A stretch of 47,358 nucleotides of DNA from Microvirga massiliensis (GTDB lineage Bacteria > Pseudomonadota > Alphaproteobacteria > Rhizobiales > Beijerinckiaceae): the NCBI RefSeq assembly GCF_001006805.1, contig NZ_LN811352.1, positions 563,296 to 610,653 on the forward strand. Reading direction: 5' to 3'. Numbering within the stretch: the first letter of the stretch is position 1; every line of letters starts with the position of its first letter. A model generated the notes under the pieces. The model had not been told where the DNA came from, ran no database searches, and was given only the letters and a program-made list of their open reading frames with translations. A program made the translations under genes and the position numbers. This document shows positions 7,231 to 14,365 of the stretch, one piece after another.

Positions 7231-8609
7231 TGACCGCAGCACAGCAGACCAAACCGACTGACGCCCCTAACGACAACGCGCCGATCAAGCTGGAACAGGA
7301 TCAGTTCTTCGACCCCTGGAGAGCCCCTCGAACTCCCAAGGCGAGAACCCTCGTCGCTGATGTGACCCGGCAGGTGGAGAGCTACGAGCGACATCGCAGG
7401 CCACGAGACCGGCAGCGGAAGCAGAAAGACCAAGCGGTCTTCGAGGCCACCATTGCAGCCATCGTCTGCAACCTGGCTCATGCTCATTTGTCGGACCACA
7501 AGGAAGGACTCGCGGTCTCACGGTCGAACCGGGAGTTAGGGGTCAAGTCACGATACCGCTCGCCGGTTCTTGGCAAGAAGTTTCCAGAAGCTCTCGACCT
7601 CATGGCATCGCCCGAGATGTCGTTCGTCAAGCAAAGGCTCGGCTATCGAAACCCGTTGGCCAATCGCAACCAACAGACGCTCATCAATGTGGGACCTCGC
7701 CTCAAGAACATGATCGTCGAGAGGGATCTCGAACTATCGGATATTGGATGGTCGATGGACGAGGAGACCATCATCCTCAAGGCCACCAAGGAGGACTTCT
7801 GGGACCCTGGCGCGTGGATCGAATACGAAGACACCGCAGAAACCAACGCGATGCGGTCCCAACTCAAACAAATCAACGCATGGCTCGATGAGGCCGACAT
7901 CTTCATCATCGACGACCGAAACCTAACGATCAGCGGACTGGACGAAAGGGAGCGTCGCCTTCGCCGAGTGTTCACCCAAGGCTCCTTCGAGAGGGGCGGT
8001 CGTCTCTTCGGAGGTCGGTGGCAGCCTATGGGCAAGCACGAGCGACTCCGGAAGCTGGAGATCGGAGGCGAGAAGGTCGTCGAGTTGGACTACAGCCAGA
8101 TGGCCCCTCGACTGCTCTACGGAATGGTTAGCGAGAAGCCTCCAGCATCCGATGCCTACTTAGTTCCTGGCCCGGCAGACCCAACTCAGTTCAGGGACGG
8201 GTTCAAGAAACTGTTCAACGCACTGCTGTTCACCGAGAAGCCTCTGGAGAGGAAGCCACAGGGAACCGAGAGCCTCCTCCCCAAGGAGAACATCAAGGTC
8301 CTCGTCCAGAGGCTTCGTGACTTCCATCAACCGGTTGCTCACTTCTTCGAGACCGGGATCGGCCATCACCTTCAGTTCCGCGAGAGCCAGTTGATGTTGG
8401 AGGTCCTCCTTCGTCTTCGGGACCAGGACATCATAGCCCTTCCTGTCCACGATGCCGTAATCATCCCTGCCTCTGCGGAGCAGTCGACGAGAAGAGTGAT
8501 GGGTGAGGTGTTCCTTGAGAAGGTTGGGATAGAGGCCGTTATCACAAGAACTCCATCCCTCGACCCTACACAAGGGAATGTTCTACCTCTCCTTTATAGG
8601 GACTCGTAA
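7230..8609 (+). CDS. Stand-alone protein resembling the palm of family A DNA polymerases
   Basis: A 459-residue protein from GTG 7230, coupled to the upstream stop. Visible motifs are VVELDYSQMAPRLLYG (283-298), matching motif A (DYSQIELR type) with Asp287; FKKLFNALLF (325-334), placed like the motif B/O-helix lysines; and ALPVHDAV (403-410), matching motif C with His407-Asp408. GGRLFGGRWQP (256-266) precedes motif A, as in an uncharacterised protein family I recall from plasmids and prophages. There is no 5' nuclease and no evident 3' exonuclease domain. Polymerase, primase or nucleotidyl transferase activity is inferred only. Its place after palindromic repeats suggests a replication or repair module of the element. 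Confidence 0.72.
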   Translation: MTAAQQTKPTDAPNDNAPIKLEQDQFFDPWRAPRTPKARTLVADVTRQVESYERHRRPRDRQRKQKDQAVFEATIAAIVCNLAHAHLSDHKEGLAVSRSNRELGVKSRYRSPVLGKKFPEALDLMASPEMSFVKQRLGYRNPLANRNQQTLINVGPRLKNMIVERDLELSDIGWSMDEETIILKATKEDFWDPGAWIEYEDTAETNAMRSQLKQINAWLDEADIFIIDDRNLTISGLDERERRLRRVFTQGSFERGGRLFGGRWQPMGKHERLRKLEIGGEKVVELDYSQMAPRLLYGMVSEKPPASDAYLVPGPADPTQFRDGFKKLFNALLFTEKPLERKPQGTESLLPKENIKVLVQRLRDFHQPVAHFFETGIGHHLQFRESQLMLEVLLRLRDQDIIALPVHDAVIIPASAEQSTRRVMGEVFLEKVGIEAVITRTPSLDPTQGNVLPLLYRDS

Positions 8610-8889
8610 GTTCATCTGCCCACTCCTCTCATCTGATAACCGAGAACCGTTGCAGCCAGTCCAGCCGAGTGAAGTTGTCGCGCTGCTCCTGCCGTCATAA
8701 CCACGATGGGGCTGATGCGCGTGGCCGCAGCGCAGGCAACACTGGGATGCAGCGGAGTTCACCGAGATCGAGTGCTACGCCCAACTGTGAGCGGATTGTT
8801 GGGCCGGTGACTCGCGGGGTTTGCTAACGTGCTATTAGTGCTGTCTCGCCGATGGAAGCACTCGTGTAATCGATCAGAAGGGGACGCTC

Positions 8890-9180
8890 ATGGACTGGGC
8901 TCTCATCGTGTTTGTTGGTCTGGCAGCGCCGACTGTCATCCCGATCGAAAGCGCCGCGCACTGCGCTTCAGCTATCACGCATCTGGACGCTACGATGAGA
9001 GGCGAGCTTACCAAGGTCGTGCAATCAAAGATGACCGTCGCTTGTATTCCGGCGCGGGGCCCAGTGCCAGAGAGCCCAGAATACGCTGTGCGCGAAATCA
9101 TTCGCCACGAGATACAGGCCATGTGCGCAGCCGAGACCGAGAAGACAGCGGGATGTCGTGCGGGCGATTCCCAGCCCTAA
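8890..9180 (+). CDS. Small possibly exported Cys-containing protein, unknown
   Basis: A 96-residue open frame with a good ribosome binding site (AAGGGG, 6 nt before ATG 8890). The N-terminus (about residues 3-17) is hydrophobic and could be a signal peptide or anchor, although it lacks the usual positive charge. Four cysteines are visible, among them Cys25, Cys52 and two near the C-terminus. It ends 10 bp before the convergent integrase gene. I recognise no family; it could be a short spurious frame, but the start signal and length favour a real gene. Confidence 0.45.
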   Translation: MDWALIVFVGLAAPTVIPIESAAHCASAITHLDATMRGELTKVVQSKMTVACIPARGPVPESPEYAVREIIRHEIQAMCAAETEKTAGCRAGDSQP

Positions 9181-9189
9181 TCCAGCCGT

Positions 9190-10455
9190 TCACACAGGCA
9201 GCTTCACCTTCTCCACCCAACCCCGGAGTTCCGCTGCCTCCCGCCCATTCGAGTAGAGCTTGTATGTCATCCCAAGGGGTGCGTGCCCGACGATCCGCGC
9301 CGCGATGGCCTCGGGACAGTCAGCCCGCTCCAGAGCCGTGGTGAAGGCTTTCCGCAGGGAGTGGAAGGTCTTGCCCTCGGGTATCCCGATCTTCCGCATG
9401 TGGCGACCGTATCGCACCGAGAGGGCGCTTGCCTTCGCACCCTTCGGGGCAACGACATCTTTCAGCCGTGGATGGACGGGGACCACCCGCGCAGCGTTGT
9501 CGGTCTTGCCGGTCTTCAGAACGAAGCACTCCACCCCGTGCAGGTTCTGCCGCTCGGCTCGCAGACACTCCTCAAGGCGGAAGCCCGTATACAGCGAGAT
9601 CAGGAAGACGGGCCGTAGCTCATCGTCGTCAGCGACAGCAGCGAAGGCTCGCGTCAGTTCCTCATCATCGTAGAACCCATAGCTCTGCGTAGCCTTGCCC
9701 CTCGTGCCAATAGCCTTCAACAGATCTCCGAAGGGGTTCCGAGGTGGGTCCTCCTCCTTGCGATGGGCCCAGGCCCAGAGATGCGCCATGACCGTGGAAT
9801 AACGCTTCACGGTGTCCTGCGCCTTCCCCTTCCCGACCTCCTCCAGCCACTCGATGGCCTGCTTGCGGGTGACTCCATAGATGGGCTTGTCTCCGTGCTT
9901 GGCCTTCCACAGCTTCACGGTCGTTTCGTAGTTGGCGGTGGTAGTCGGGTTCCGCTTCGGTCGGGCCTCCAGGTAGCTCTTGAGGGTCTCGGAGACCTGT
10001 TCCCGTCCCGCGATATGATCCCGCACAGCTTGCGCCATGTCGCCGCGGTCTGACTCTTCACGCTCCTCCAGCCGGTCGATGACGGCATCAAGAGCCGGGT
10101 TGGTCATCTCCTCCCCAGTCAGCTCGTTGATGACGATCGCGGGACCCACCTCGTCCCGCAGCTTGGCGCGGAAGGCAGCGTAGGACAGATCCGCATCAGC
10201 CTTGCCTACAGCCTCCTTGCCAGCAGCCTTGGCGAACCTCGCCCGTGCCACCTCAAGGACATCCCAGCGGCGTTGGCGGGCCTCGTTCACGTCGGAGGTG
10301 TCGAGAGCCTTGCGGTAGTATGGACCCATCTCCTTGCGGAGCTGGTTCGGCACCGGGATGCGGGCATACCAGCGGTTACCGATACGCTGGAGGTAGCGGT
10401 TGTCTGGGGCAGACCTGGCGGGCTTGGAAGGGGTGCGGCGGGTAGTCGTTTCCAT
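9190..10455 (-). CDS. Tyrosine recombinase (integrase) of the tRNA-Glu element
   Basis: A 421-residue integrase. Catalytic residues visible are Arg293 (TGFRLEECL), Lys314/Lys317 (LKTGKTDN), His365 and Arg368 (FHSLRKAF), His391 (VGHAPLG) and Tyr401 (LYSNG). Residues about 150-235 form the core-binding domain, and the N-terminus (RYLQRIGNRWYARIPVP) is of the arm-binding, DUF6538-like type. I choose ATG 10455: a frame open to 10539 would run through the candidate arm sites and into the tRNA 3' end. The gene reads away from the tRNA-Glu it presumably targets. The arm-like repeats at 10483-10506 lie 28 bp upstream of its start and could also autorepress it. Confidence 0.93.
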   Translation of the reverse strand: METTTRRTPSKPARSAPDNRYLQRIGNRWYARIPVPNQLRKEMGPYYRKALDTSDVNEARQRRWDVLEVARARFAKAAGKEAVGKADADLSYAAFRAKLRDEVGPAIVINELTGEEMTNPALDAVIDRLEEREESDRGDMAQAVRDHIAGREQVSETLKSYLEARPKRNPTTTANYETTVKLWKAKHGDKPIYGVTRKQAIEWLEEVGKGKAQDTVKRYSTVMAHLWAWAHRKEEDPPRNPFGDLLKAIGTRGKATQSYGFYDDEELTRAFAAVADDDELRPVFLISLYTGFRLEECLRAERQNLHGVECFVLKTGKTDNAARVVPVHPRLKDVVAPKGAKASALSVRYGRHMRKIGIPEGKTFHSLRKAFTTALERADCPEAIAARIVGHAPLGMTYKLYSNGREAAELRGWVEKVKLPV

Positions 10456-10482
10456 GCCTTGGACGGTAGCCTTCAGGGAGTC

Positions 10483-10506
10483 CTGTAGGCAAGTTCTGTA
10501 GGCAAG
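10483..10506. repeat. Paired 13-bp-period repeats, candidate integrase arm sites (right end)
   Basis: CTGTAGGCAAG occurs twice, at 10483-10493 and 10496-10506, between the integrase start and the tRNA-end att site. This matches the pair at 1868-1891 in sequence, orientation and 13-bp period. Likely arm-type integrase sites that may double as an operator for the integrase gene. Confidence 0.65.
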
Positions 10507-10531
10507 GAAAACCCGGAAATCCGCTAAGTCT

Positions 10532-10582
10532 TGGCGCACCCTACGGGACTCGAACCCGTGTTTTCGCCGTGAAAGGGCGACG
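10532..10582 (-). repeat. att site within the tRNA-Glu 3' half
   Basis: The 51 bp from the anticodon arm to CCA are duplicated exactly at 1775-1825. Integration here keeps the tRNA gene intact because the element brings its own copy of the 3' half. Confidence 0.88.
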
Positions 10583-10607
10583 TCCTAGACCGCTAGACGA
10601 AGGGTGC
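10532..10607 (-). tRNA. tRNA-Glu (TTC anticodon)
   Basis: A complete 76-nt tRNA including an encoded CCA. The acceptor stem GCACCCT pairs with AGGGTGC, the discriminator is G, the anticodon stem TCGCC/GGCGA encloses the loop CTTTCAC (anticodon TTC), and the T-arm contains GGTTCGAGTCC. It lies downstream of recJ on the same strand. Its 3' half is the attachment site for the adjacent element. Confidence 0.97.
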
Positions 10608-10690
10608 CGGCAAGGGCGGGTCGCCCTGCGATGGCGCGGACGTATAGAGGGGTTTGAAGAGAGGGGCAAGCAAAAGCCTGCACCTTGTCC

Positions 10691-12502
10691 TCAGGCCGGA
10701 ACGGCGACGTCCACGATTCTCATCTGCACGCGCTCGCCTCCACCCCAGCGGTCGATCGAGAGCGTTCCCGCCACGTGCAGCACGTTGCCGACGGCGTTCT
10801 GGAGTGCCTGGCCGAGGGGCTGGCCGGCAGCCCGAAAGGCGATCGCATTGATGGTCCCGCCATCGCCGCTCCTCAGCCGCACTCTCACGTGGCCCCCGGA
10901 GCCGACCTCGCGAGCGTCGAGAACCCGGTGGTGCGGCAGCACGAAGAGCGGCTCGGGCTGGCCCTGGCCGAATGGCCCTGCACTCTCGAGGGATGCGACG
11001 AGGGCGGGCTGCGCCGCGCCGGCGGTCAATGTCGCATCCACGAGCAGGCAGTCGATCGCACAGGCCTGCTCGACGGCGCTGGCCAGGGCGTCGCCCGCAA
11101 AGGCCTTGAAGCGCTCGAGACCATCCGCCGCCAGCGTCACGCCCGCGGCCATGGCATGGCCGCCGCCCTTGATCGCGACGCCGGCCTCGACGGCCGCTCT
11201 CACGGCACGGCCGAGGTCGACGCCCGGCACCGAACGTCCAGACCCCGTGACGGTGGCCTCCCGGCCCGAGGCGAAGGCGAAGGCGGGCCGGCGGAAGCGT
11301 TCCTTCAGCCGAGCTGCGACGAGGCCGACGACACCGGGATGCCAAGTTTCCGACGAGGTGATCAGAAGCGCCGCGTCGGGCTCCGAATCGAGTTGATGCA
11401 CGGCTTGAGCTTCGGCCTCGGCGACGGCCTCCTGTTCGATCATCTGCCGCTCACGATTGAGCCGGTCGAGCTCACCGGCAATCCTTGCCGCCGCCTGCGA
11501 GTCTTCTGTCAGCATGAGCCGCGAGCCCAGGGCGGCATCGCCGATGCGTCCTCCGGCGTTGATGCGCGGGCCCAGGAGATAGCCAAGATGCCAGCACTCG
11601 GGCGCATCGGAGAGGCCCGCCGAATCCGCCAGGGCTGCGAGGCCGATCCGCCGGCGCGAACGCATCACTTGGAGGCCCTGCCTCACGAAAGCGCGGTTGA
11701 GGCCGGTGAGCGGCACGACATCGGCGACGGTCGCGAGCGCAACGAGATCGAGCGCGCTCAGGAGATCGGGCTCGGGCCGGCCCTGGAACACGCCCCGCGC
11801 CCGCAGCGCACGGTTGAGTGCGACCAGGCCGATGAAAACGACTCCGGCCGCGCAGAGATGGCCGAGGCCGGAGAGATCGTCCTGCCGGTTGGGATTTACG
11901 AGCGCCAGCGCGTGCGGGAGATCCTCGGGCGCTTGGTGGTGGTCGAACACGACGGCATCAAGGCCGAGACGCCGCGCCTCTTCGAGCGGCTCGTGGCTCG
12001 CGGTCCCGCAATCGACGGTCACGAGCAGCTCGGCGCCGCCCTCCTGCAGACGTCGGATTGCCTCCACGTTCGGGCCGTATCCTTCGGTGATACGGTCCGG
12101 GATATGGATCACCGGATCGAGGCCGAAGCCCGCGAGATAGCCGGCGAGAAGAGCTGCGCTGCAGGCGCCGTCGACGTCGTAATCCCCGAAGATTGCGACG
12201 CGCTCCCGGCGCTGCACGGCATCGGCCAGCCGTTCGGCAGCAGCCCGCATGTCCGTCAGGCGATCGGGATCGGGCAGCAGATCACGCAGCCGCGGCGCGA
12301 GAAAGCCGGGCACCTCGGAGAGGGTAACCCCCCTCCCTGCCAGAATGCGCGCCAGCGTGTCCGGCAGACCATGGGTCTGCGCGATGGCGGTCGCGACGGC
12401 GGCGCGGGACGGGTCGCAGCGTTCGCTCCAGACCCGCCCGAGAGCGGAGCTGGTGACGCCAAGGAACGGGCGGGGGTCGAGGTTCAAAGCCGATTCGGTC
12501 AC
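10691..12502 (-). CDS. recJ: Single-stranded-DNA-specific exonuclease RecJ
   Basis: A 603-residue DHH-superfamily 5'-3' exonuclease acting on single-stranded DNA in RecF-pathway recombination, mismatch repair and base excision repair. Metal-binding motifs are visible: FGDYDVDG (105-112), VTVDCG (161-166) and FDHH (186-189), followed by the DHHA1 domain (GGHAMAAGVTL) and a C-terminal OB-like region with GHVRVRLR. Length is typical of the family. The gene precedes tRNA-Glu on the minus strand by 83 bp. The long open frame on the opposite strand is a high-GC shadow. Confidence 0.96.
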   Translation of the reverse strand: MTESALNLDPRPFLGVTSSALGRVWSERCDPSRAAVATAIAQTHGLPDTLARILAGRGVTLSEVPGFLAPRLRDLLPDPDRLTDMRAAAERLADAVQRRERVAIFGDYDVDGACSAALLAGYLAGFGLDPVIHIPDRITEGYGPNVEAIRRLQEGGAELLVTVDCGTASHEPLEEARRLGLDAVVFDHHQAPEDLPHALALVNPNRQDDLSGLGHLCAAGVVFIGLVALNRALRARGVFQGRPEPDLLSALDLVALATVADVVPLTGLNRAFVRQGLQVMRSRRRIGLAALADSAGLSDAPECWHLGYLLGPRINAGGRIGDAALGSRLMLTEDSQAAARIAGELDRLNRERQMIEQEAVAEAEAQAVHQLDSEPDAALLITSSETWHPGVVGLVAARLKERFRRPAFAFASGREATVTGSGRSVPGVDLGRAVRAAVEAGVAIKGGGHAMAAGVTLAADGLERFKAFAGDALASAVEQACAIDCLLVDATLTAGAAQPALVASLESAGPFGQGQPEPLFVLPHHRVLDAREVGSGGHVRVRLRSGDGGTINAIAFRAAGQPLGQALQNAVGNVLHVAGTLSIDRWGGGERVQMRIVDVAVPA

Positions 12503-12602
12503 GCGCGCAGCATATCCCGGTTCGCGTGCGATCTGCTGCCCCGAATGACGCGGCGGTTTCCTGCTCTCGATGAGCGGCTCGGTGCGAGGGCGTCGATCGA
12601 CC

Positions 12603-13307
12603 TCAGACAGCCGCCGCGCGGCGGTCCCAGGGTCCGACCCGAATGGCTGCTGCGATCAGCAGGAAGAGCACGAATCCGTTGAGCAGATGCCAGAGCACGT
12701 GGCTGCCGGTCGGGAAGCTGCCGCAAATGTCCTGATCGATTGACCGAAAGGTGAGCGATACCGCAAAGACCGCCATGGCGCCCAACAGTGCACGCGCGGC
12801 CGTTCGTGATCGATCGGTCGGATTCCTACGCATTGCGCAGAGCGCACCGACGACGTTGAGCGCCAAGGCCGGCGGGAAATAACGGATCGAGCCGTTCAGG
12901 GTGACGTCGCCAAAGATTTTGACCCAGAGAGGCGCGAAGCAGGAATCGAGCAGCGCGAAGGCGCCGATCGCCACGAGCATGGCAAGCCACCCGAGGCCGA
13001 GATAACGGCGCAGAGCGAGGACCACATAGCTGTAGACGAACACCGCGATCGGGATGACATCGGCGAACATCGACCAGCGATTCGCAAAGGTGTGAAAGAG
13101 AAAGCTGCCGATCCCGACGATCGCCACGGCTGCGACGAGCCAGAGTCCTGCCGCATCCCTGCTGCCAGCGCGCCGCCAGAGCACGAACCCCGCTCCTGCA
13201 GCGACGAGAAACGCCGCATTGGACAGCGCGTTCAGCGGTTCCGACCAGAAGCTCGGATCCGTTCGCTCACAATAGAGATCGATCGGTTCGAACCAGGACG
13301 AAGGCAT
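12603..13307 (-). CDS. Ceramidase-family integral membrane protein
   Basis: A 234-residue membrane protein with about seven hydrophobic helices. The N-terminal DLYCERTDPSFWSEPLNAL, the GIGSFLFHTFANRWSMFAD block (His and Asp ligand candidates) and the GSHVLWHLLNG block near the C-terminus match the alkaline ceramidase/CREST metal-hydrolase superfamily, whose zinc site uses three histidines, an aspartate and a serine. In eukaryotes these enzymes hydrolyse ceramide; the substrate of the bacterial members is usually unknown. It stands alone between recJ (same strand, 100 bp away) and divergent xthA. Confidence 0.85.
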   Translation of the reverse strand: MPSSWFEPIDLYCERTDPSFWSEPLNALSNAAFLVAAGAGFVLWRRAGSRDAAGLWLVAAVAIVGIGSFLFHTFANRWSMFADVIPIAVFVYSYVVLALRRYLGLGWLAMLVAIGAFALLDSCFAPLWVKIFGDVTLNGSIRYFPPALALNVVGALCAMRRNPTDRSRTAARALLGAMAVFAVSLTFRSIDQDICGSFPTGSHVLWHLLNGFVLFLLIAAAIRVGPWDRRAAAV

Positions 13308-13391
13308 GCTCGGCGCCTCCCGCGATCAGCGGCTTGCCACGGCGATGCGAACATCGGATGACGACATCCGGGGCGCAGGGACACGGCAACA

Positions 13392-14177
13392 ATGCGAATT
13401 GGCACCTGGAATGTGAATTCGGTCAAGCAGCGGCACGACCACCTGCTCGAGGTGTTGCGGACCTCCGAGCCGGATGTCCTCTGCCTACAGGAGCTGAAAT
13501 GCACCGACGAGGCGTTCCCGCGGGAGGAGGTCGAGGCGCTCGGATACGCAATCGTGACCCATGGCCAGCGCACCTATAATGGCGTCGCGATCCTCTCGAA
13601 GCATCCGCTCGAGGACGTGCGGCGCGGCCTTCCGGGAGACGAGAGCGACGAGCAATCCCGCTATATCGAGGCCATCGTGCCGGCCGGCTCTGGCGTACTG
13701 CGGGTCGCGTCGATCTATCTCCCGAACGGCAATCCGACCGGAACGCCGAAATTCTCGTACAAGCTGGCCTGGATGGAGCGGCTGAGGGCGCATGCGCGCT
13801 CTCTGCTGACGTTGGAAGAGCCCCTCGTTCTCGCAGGCGATTACAACGTGATCCCTGAGCCCAAGGACGCGGCGAATCCGGCCGCCTGGGTGAACGATGC
13901 ACTCTTCCGGCCAGAGAGCCGCGAGCACTTCCGGTCCCTGCTCTCGCTCGGCCTCACCGATGCCGTGCGGAGTTGCACCGATGCGCCGGGCGTCTATTCA
14001 TTCTGGGATTACCAGGCGGGCGCATTCCAGCGAAACAACGGCATCCGCATCGATCACCTCCTGCTCTCGCCGCAGGCCACGGACCGGATCCGCAGCGCGT
14101 CGATCCGCAAAGACGTCCGCGGTTGGGAAAAGCCGTCGGATCATGTGCCGGTGCTGGTCGATCTCGATTTCGAGTAA
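13392..14177 (+). CDS. xthA: Exodeoxyribonuclease III (AP endonuclease)
   Basis: A 261-residue member of the exonuclease III/endonuclease-exonuclease-phosphatase family that cleaves at abasic sites and removes 3' blocks in base excision repair. Active-site residues are visible: Asn7 (GTWNVNS), Glu34 (LCLQELKC), Tyr109 (SIYLPNG), Asp150 and Asn152 (AGDYNVIP), Asp221 (IRIDHLL) and the terminal Asp250-His251 (PSDHVPV). Length is standard. It is divergent from the ceramidase-family gene and probably has its own promoter. Confidence 0.96.
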   Translation: MRIGTWNVNSVKQRHDHLLEVLRTSEPDVLCLQELKCTDEAFPREEVEALGYAIVTHGQRTYNGVAILSKHPLEDVRRGLPGDESDEQSRYIEAIVPAGSGVLRVASIYLPNGNPTGTPKFSYKLAWMERLRAHARSLLTLEEPLVLAGDYNVIPEPKDAANPAAWVNDALFRPESREHFRSLLSLGLTDAVRSCTDAPGVYSFWDYQAGAFQRNNGIRIDHLLLSPQATDRIRSASIRKDVRGWEKPSDHVPVLVDLDFE

Positions 14178-14218
14178 TGCGCGGTGCTTGTTACGTCGGC
14201 GCCACCACCCTCACCCGC

Positions 14219-14322
14219 CGCCCTTCGGGCGTCGACCTCTCCCATCAAAGGGAGAGGTGAGGACGGTGCGGCCTGCACATCGCCTCGCCCCTTGCGGGAG
14301 AGGTCGGCTGCGTTAGCAGCCG
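14219..14322. repeat. Intergenic three-hairpin palindromic element
   Basis: Three stem-loops fill the xthA-exoR gap: CGCCC/GGGCG at 14219-14231, ACCTCTCCC/GGGAGAGGT at 14235-14258 (6-nt loop), and CGGCTGC/GCAGCCG at 14305-14322 (4-nt loop). The style matches mosaic intergenic repeats common in Hyphomicrobiales. It sits between convergent genes and may also act as a bidirectional terminator. Confidence 0.6.
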
Positions 14323-14365
14323 GATGAAAGGGGAAACTCTGCGCGTTTTCTGTTGAACGCACACA

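Larger units (their letters stand above)
1775..10582. mobile_element. 8.8-kb integrative element in tRNA-Glu carrying a TIR-NB-ARC-WD40 gene
   Basis: Bounded by 51-bp direct repeats of the tRNA-Glu 3' end (1775-1825 and 10532-10582). Its own tyrosine recombinase (9190-10455) sits at the tRNA end. Similar paired short repeats lie just inside both ends (1868-1891 and 10483-10506). Cargo is a small membrane protein, an NLR-like protein, a serine recombinase, a Zn-finger protein, a polymerase-like protein and a small possibly exported protein. No structural phage gene, relaxase or conjugation gene is visible, so mobility beyond excision and integration would need a helper. The boundaries are seen directly; present mobility is inferred. 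Confidence 0.8.

Noticed and set aside
8829..9344. Alternative 171-codon frame overlapping the small possibly exported protein
   Set aside because: No start signal, Arg/Ser/Pro-rich shadow composition, and it runs into the integrase on the other strand.
10685..12682. Open frame of 665 codons opposite recJ
   Set aside because: Shadow of a high-GC gene; recJ on the other strand has full family motifs, and this frame has none.
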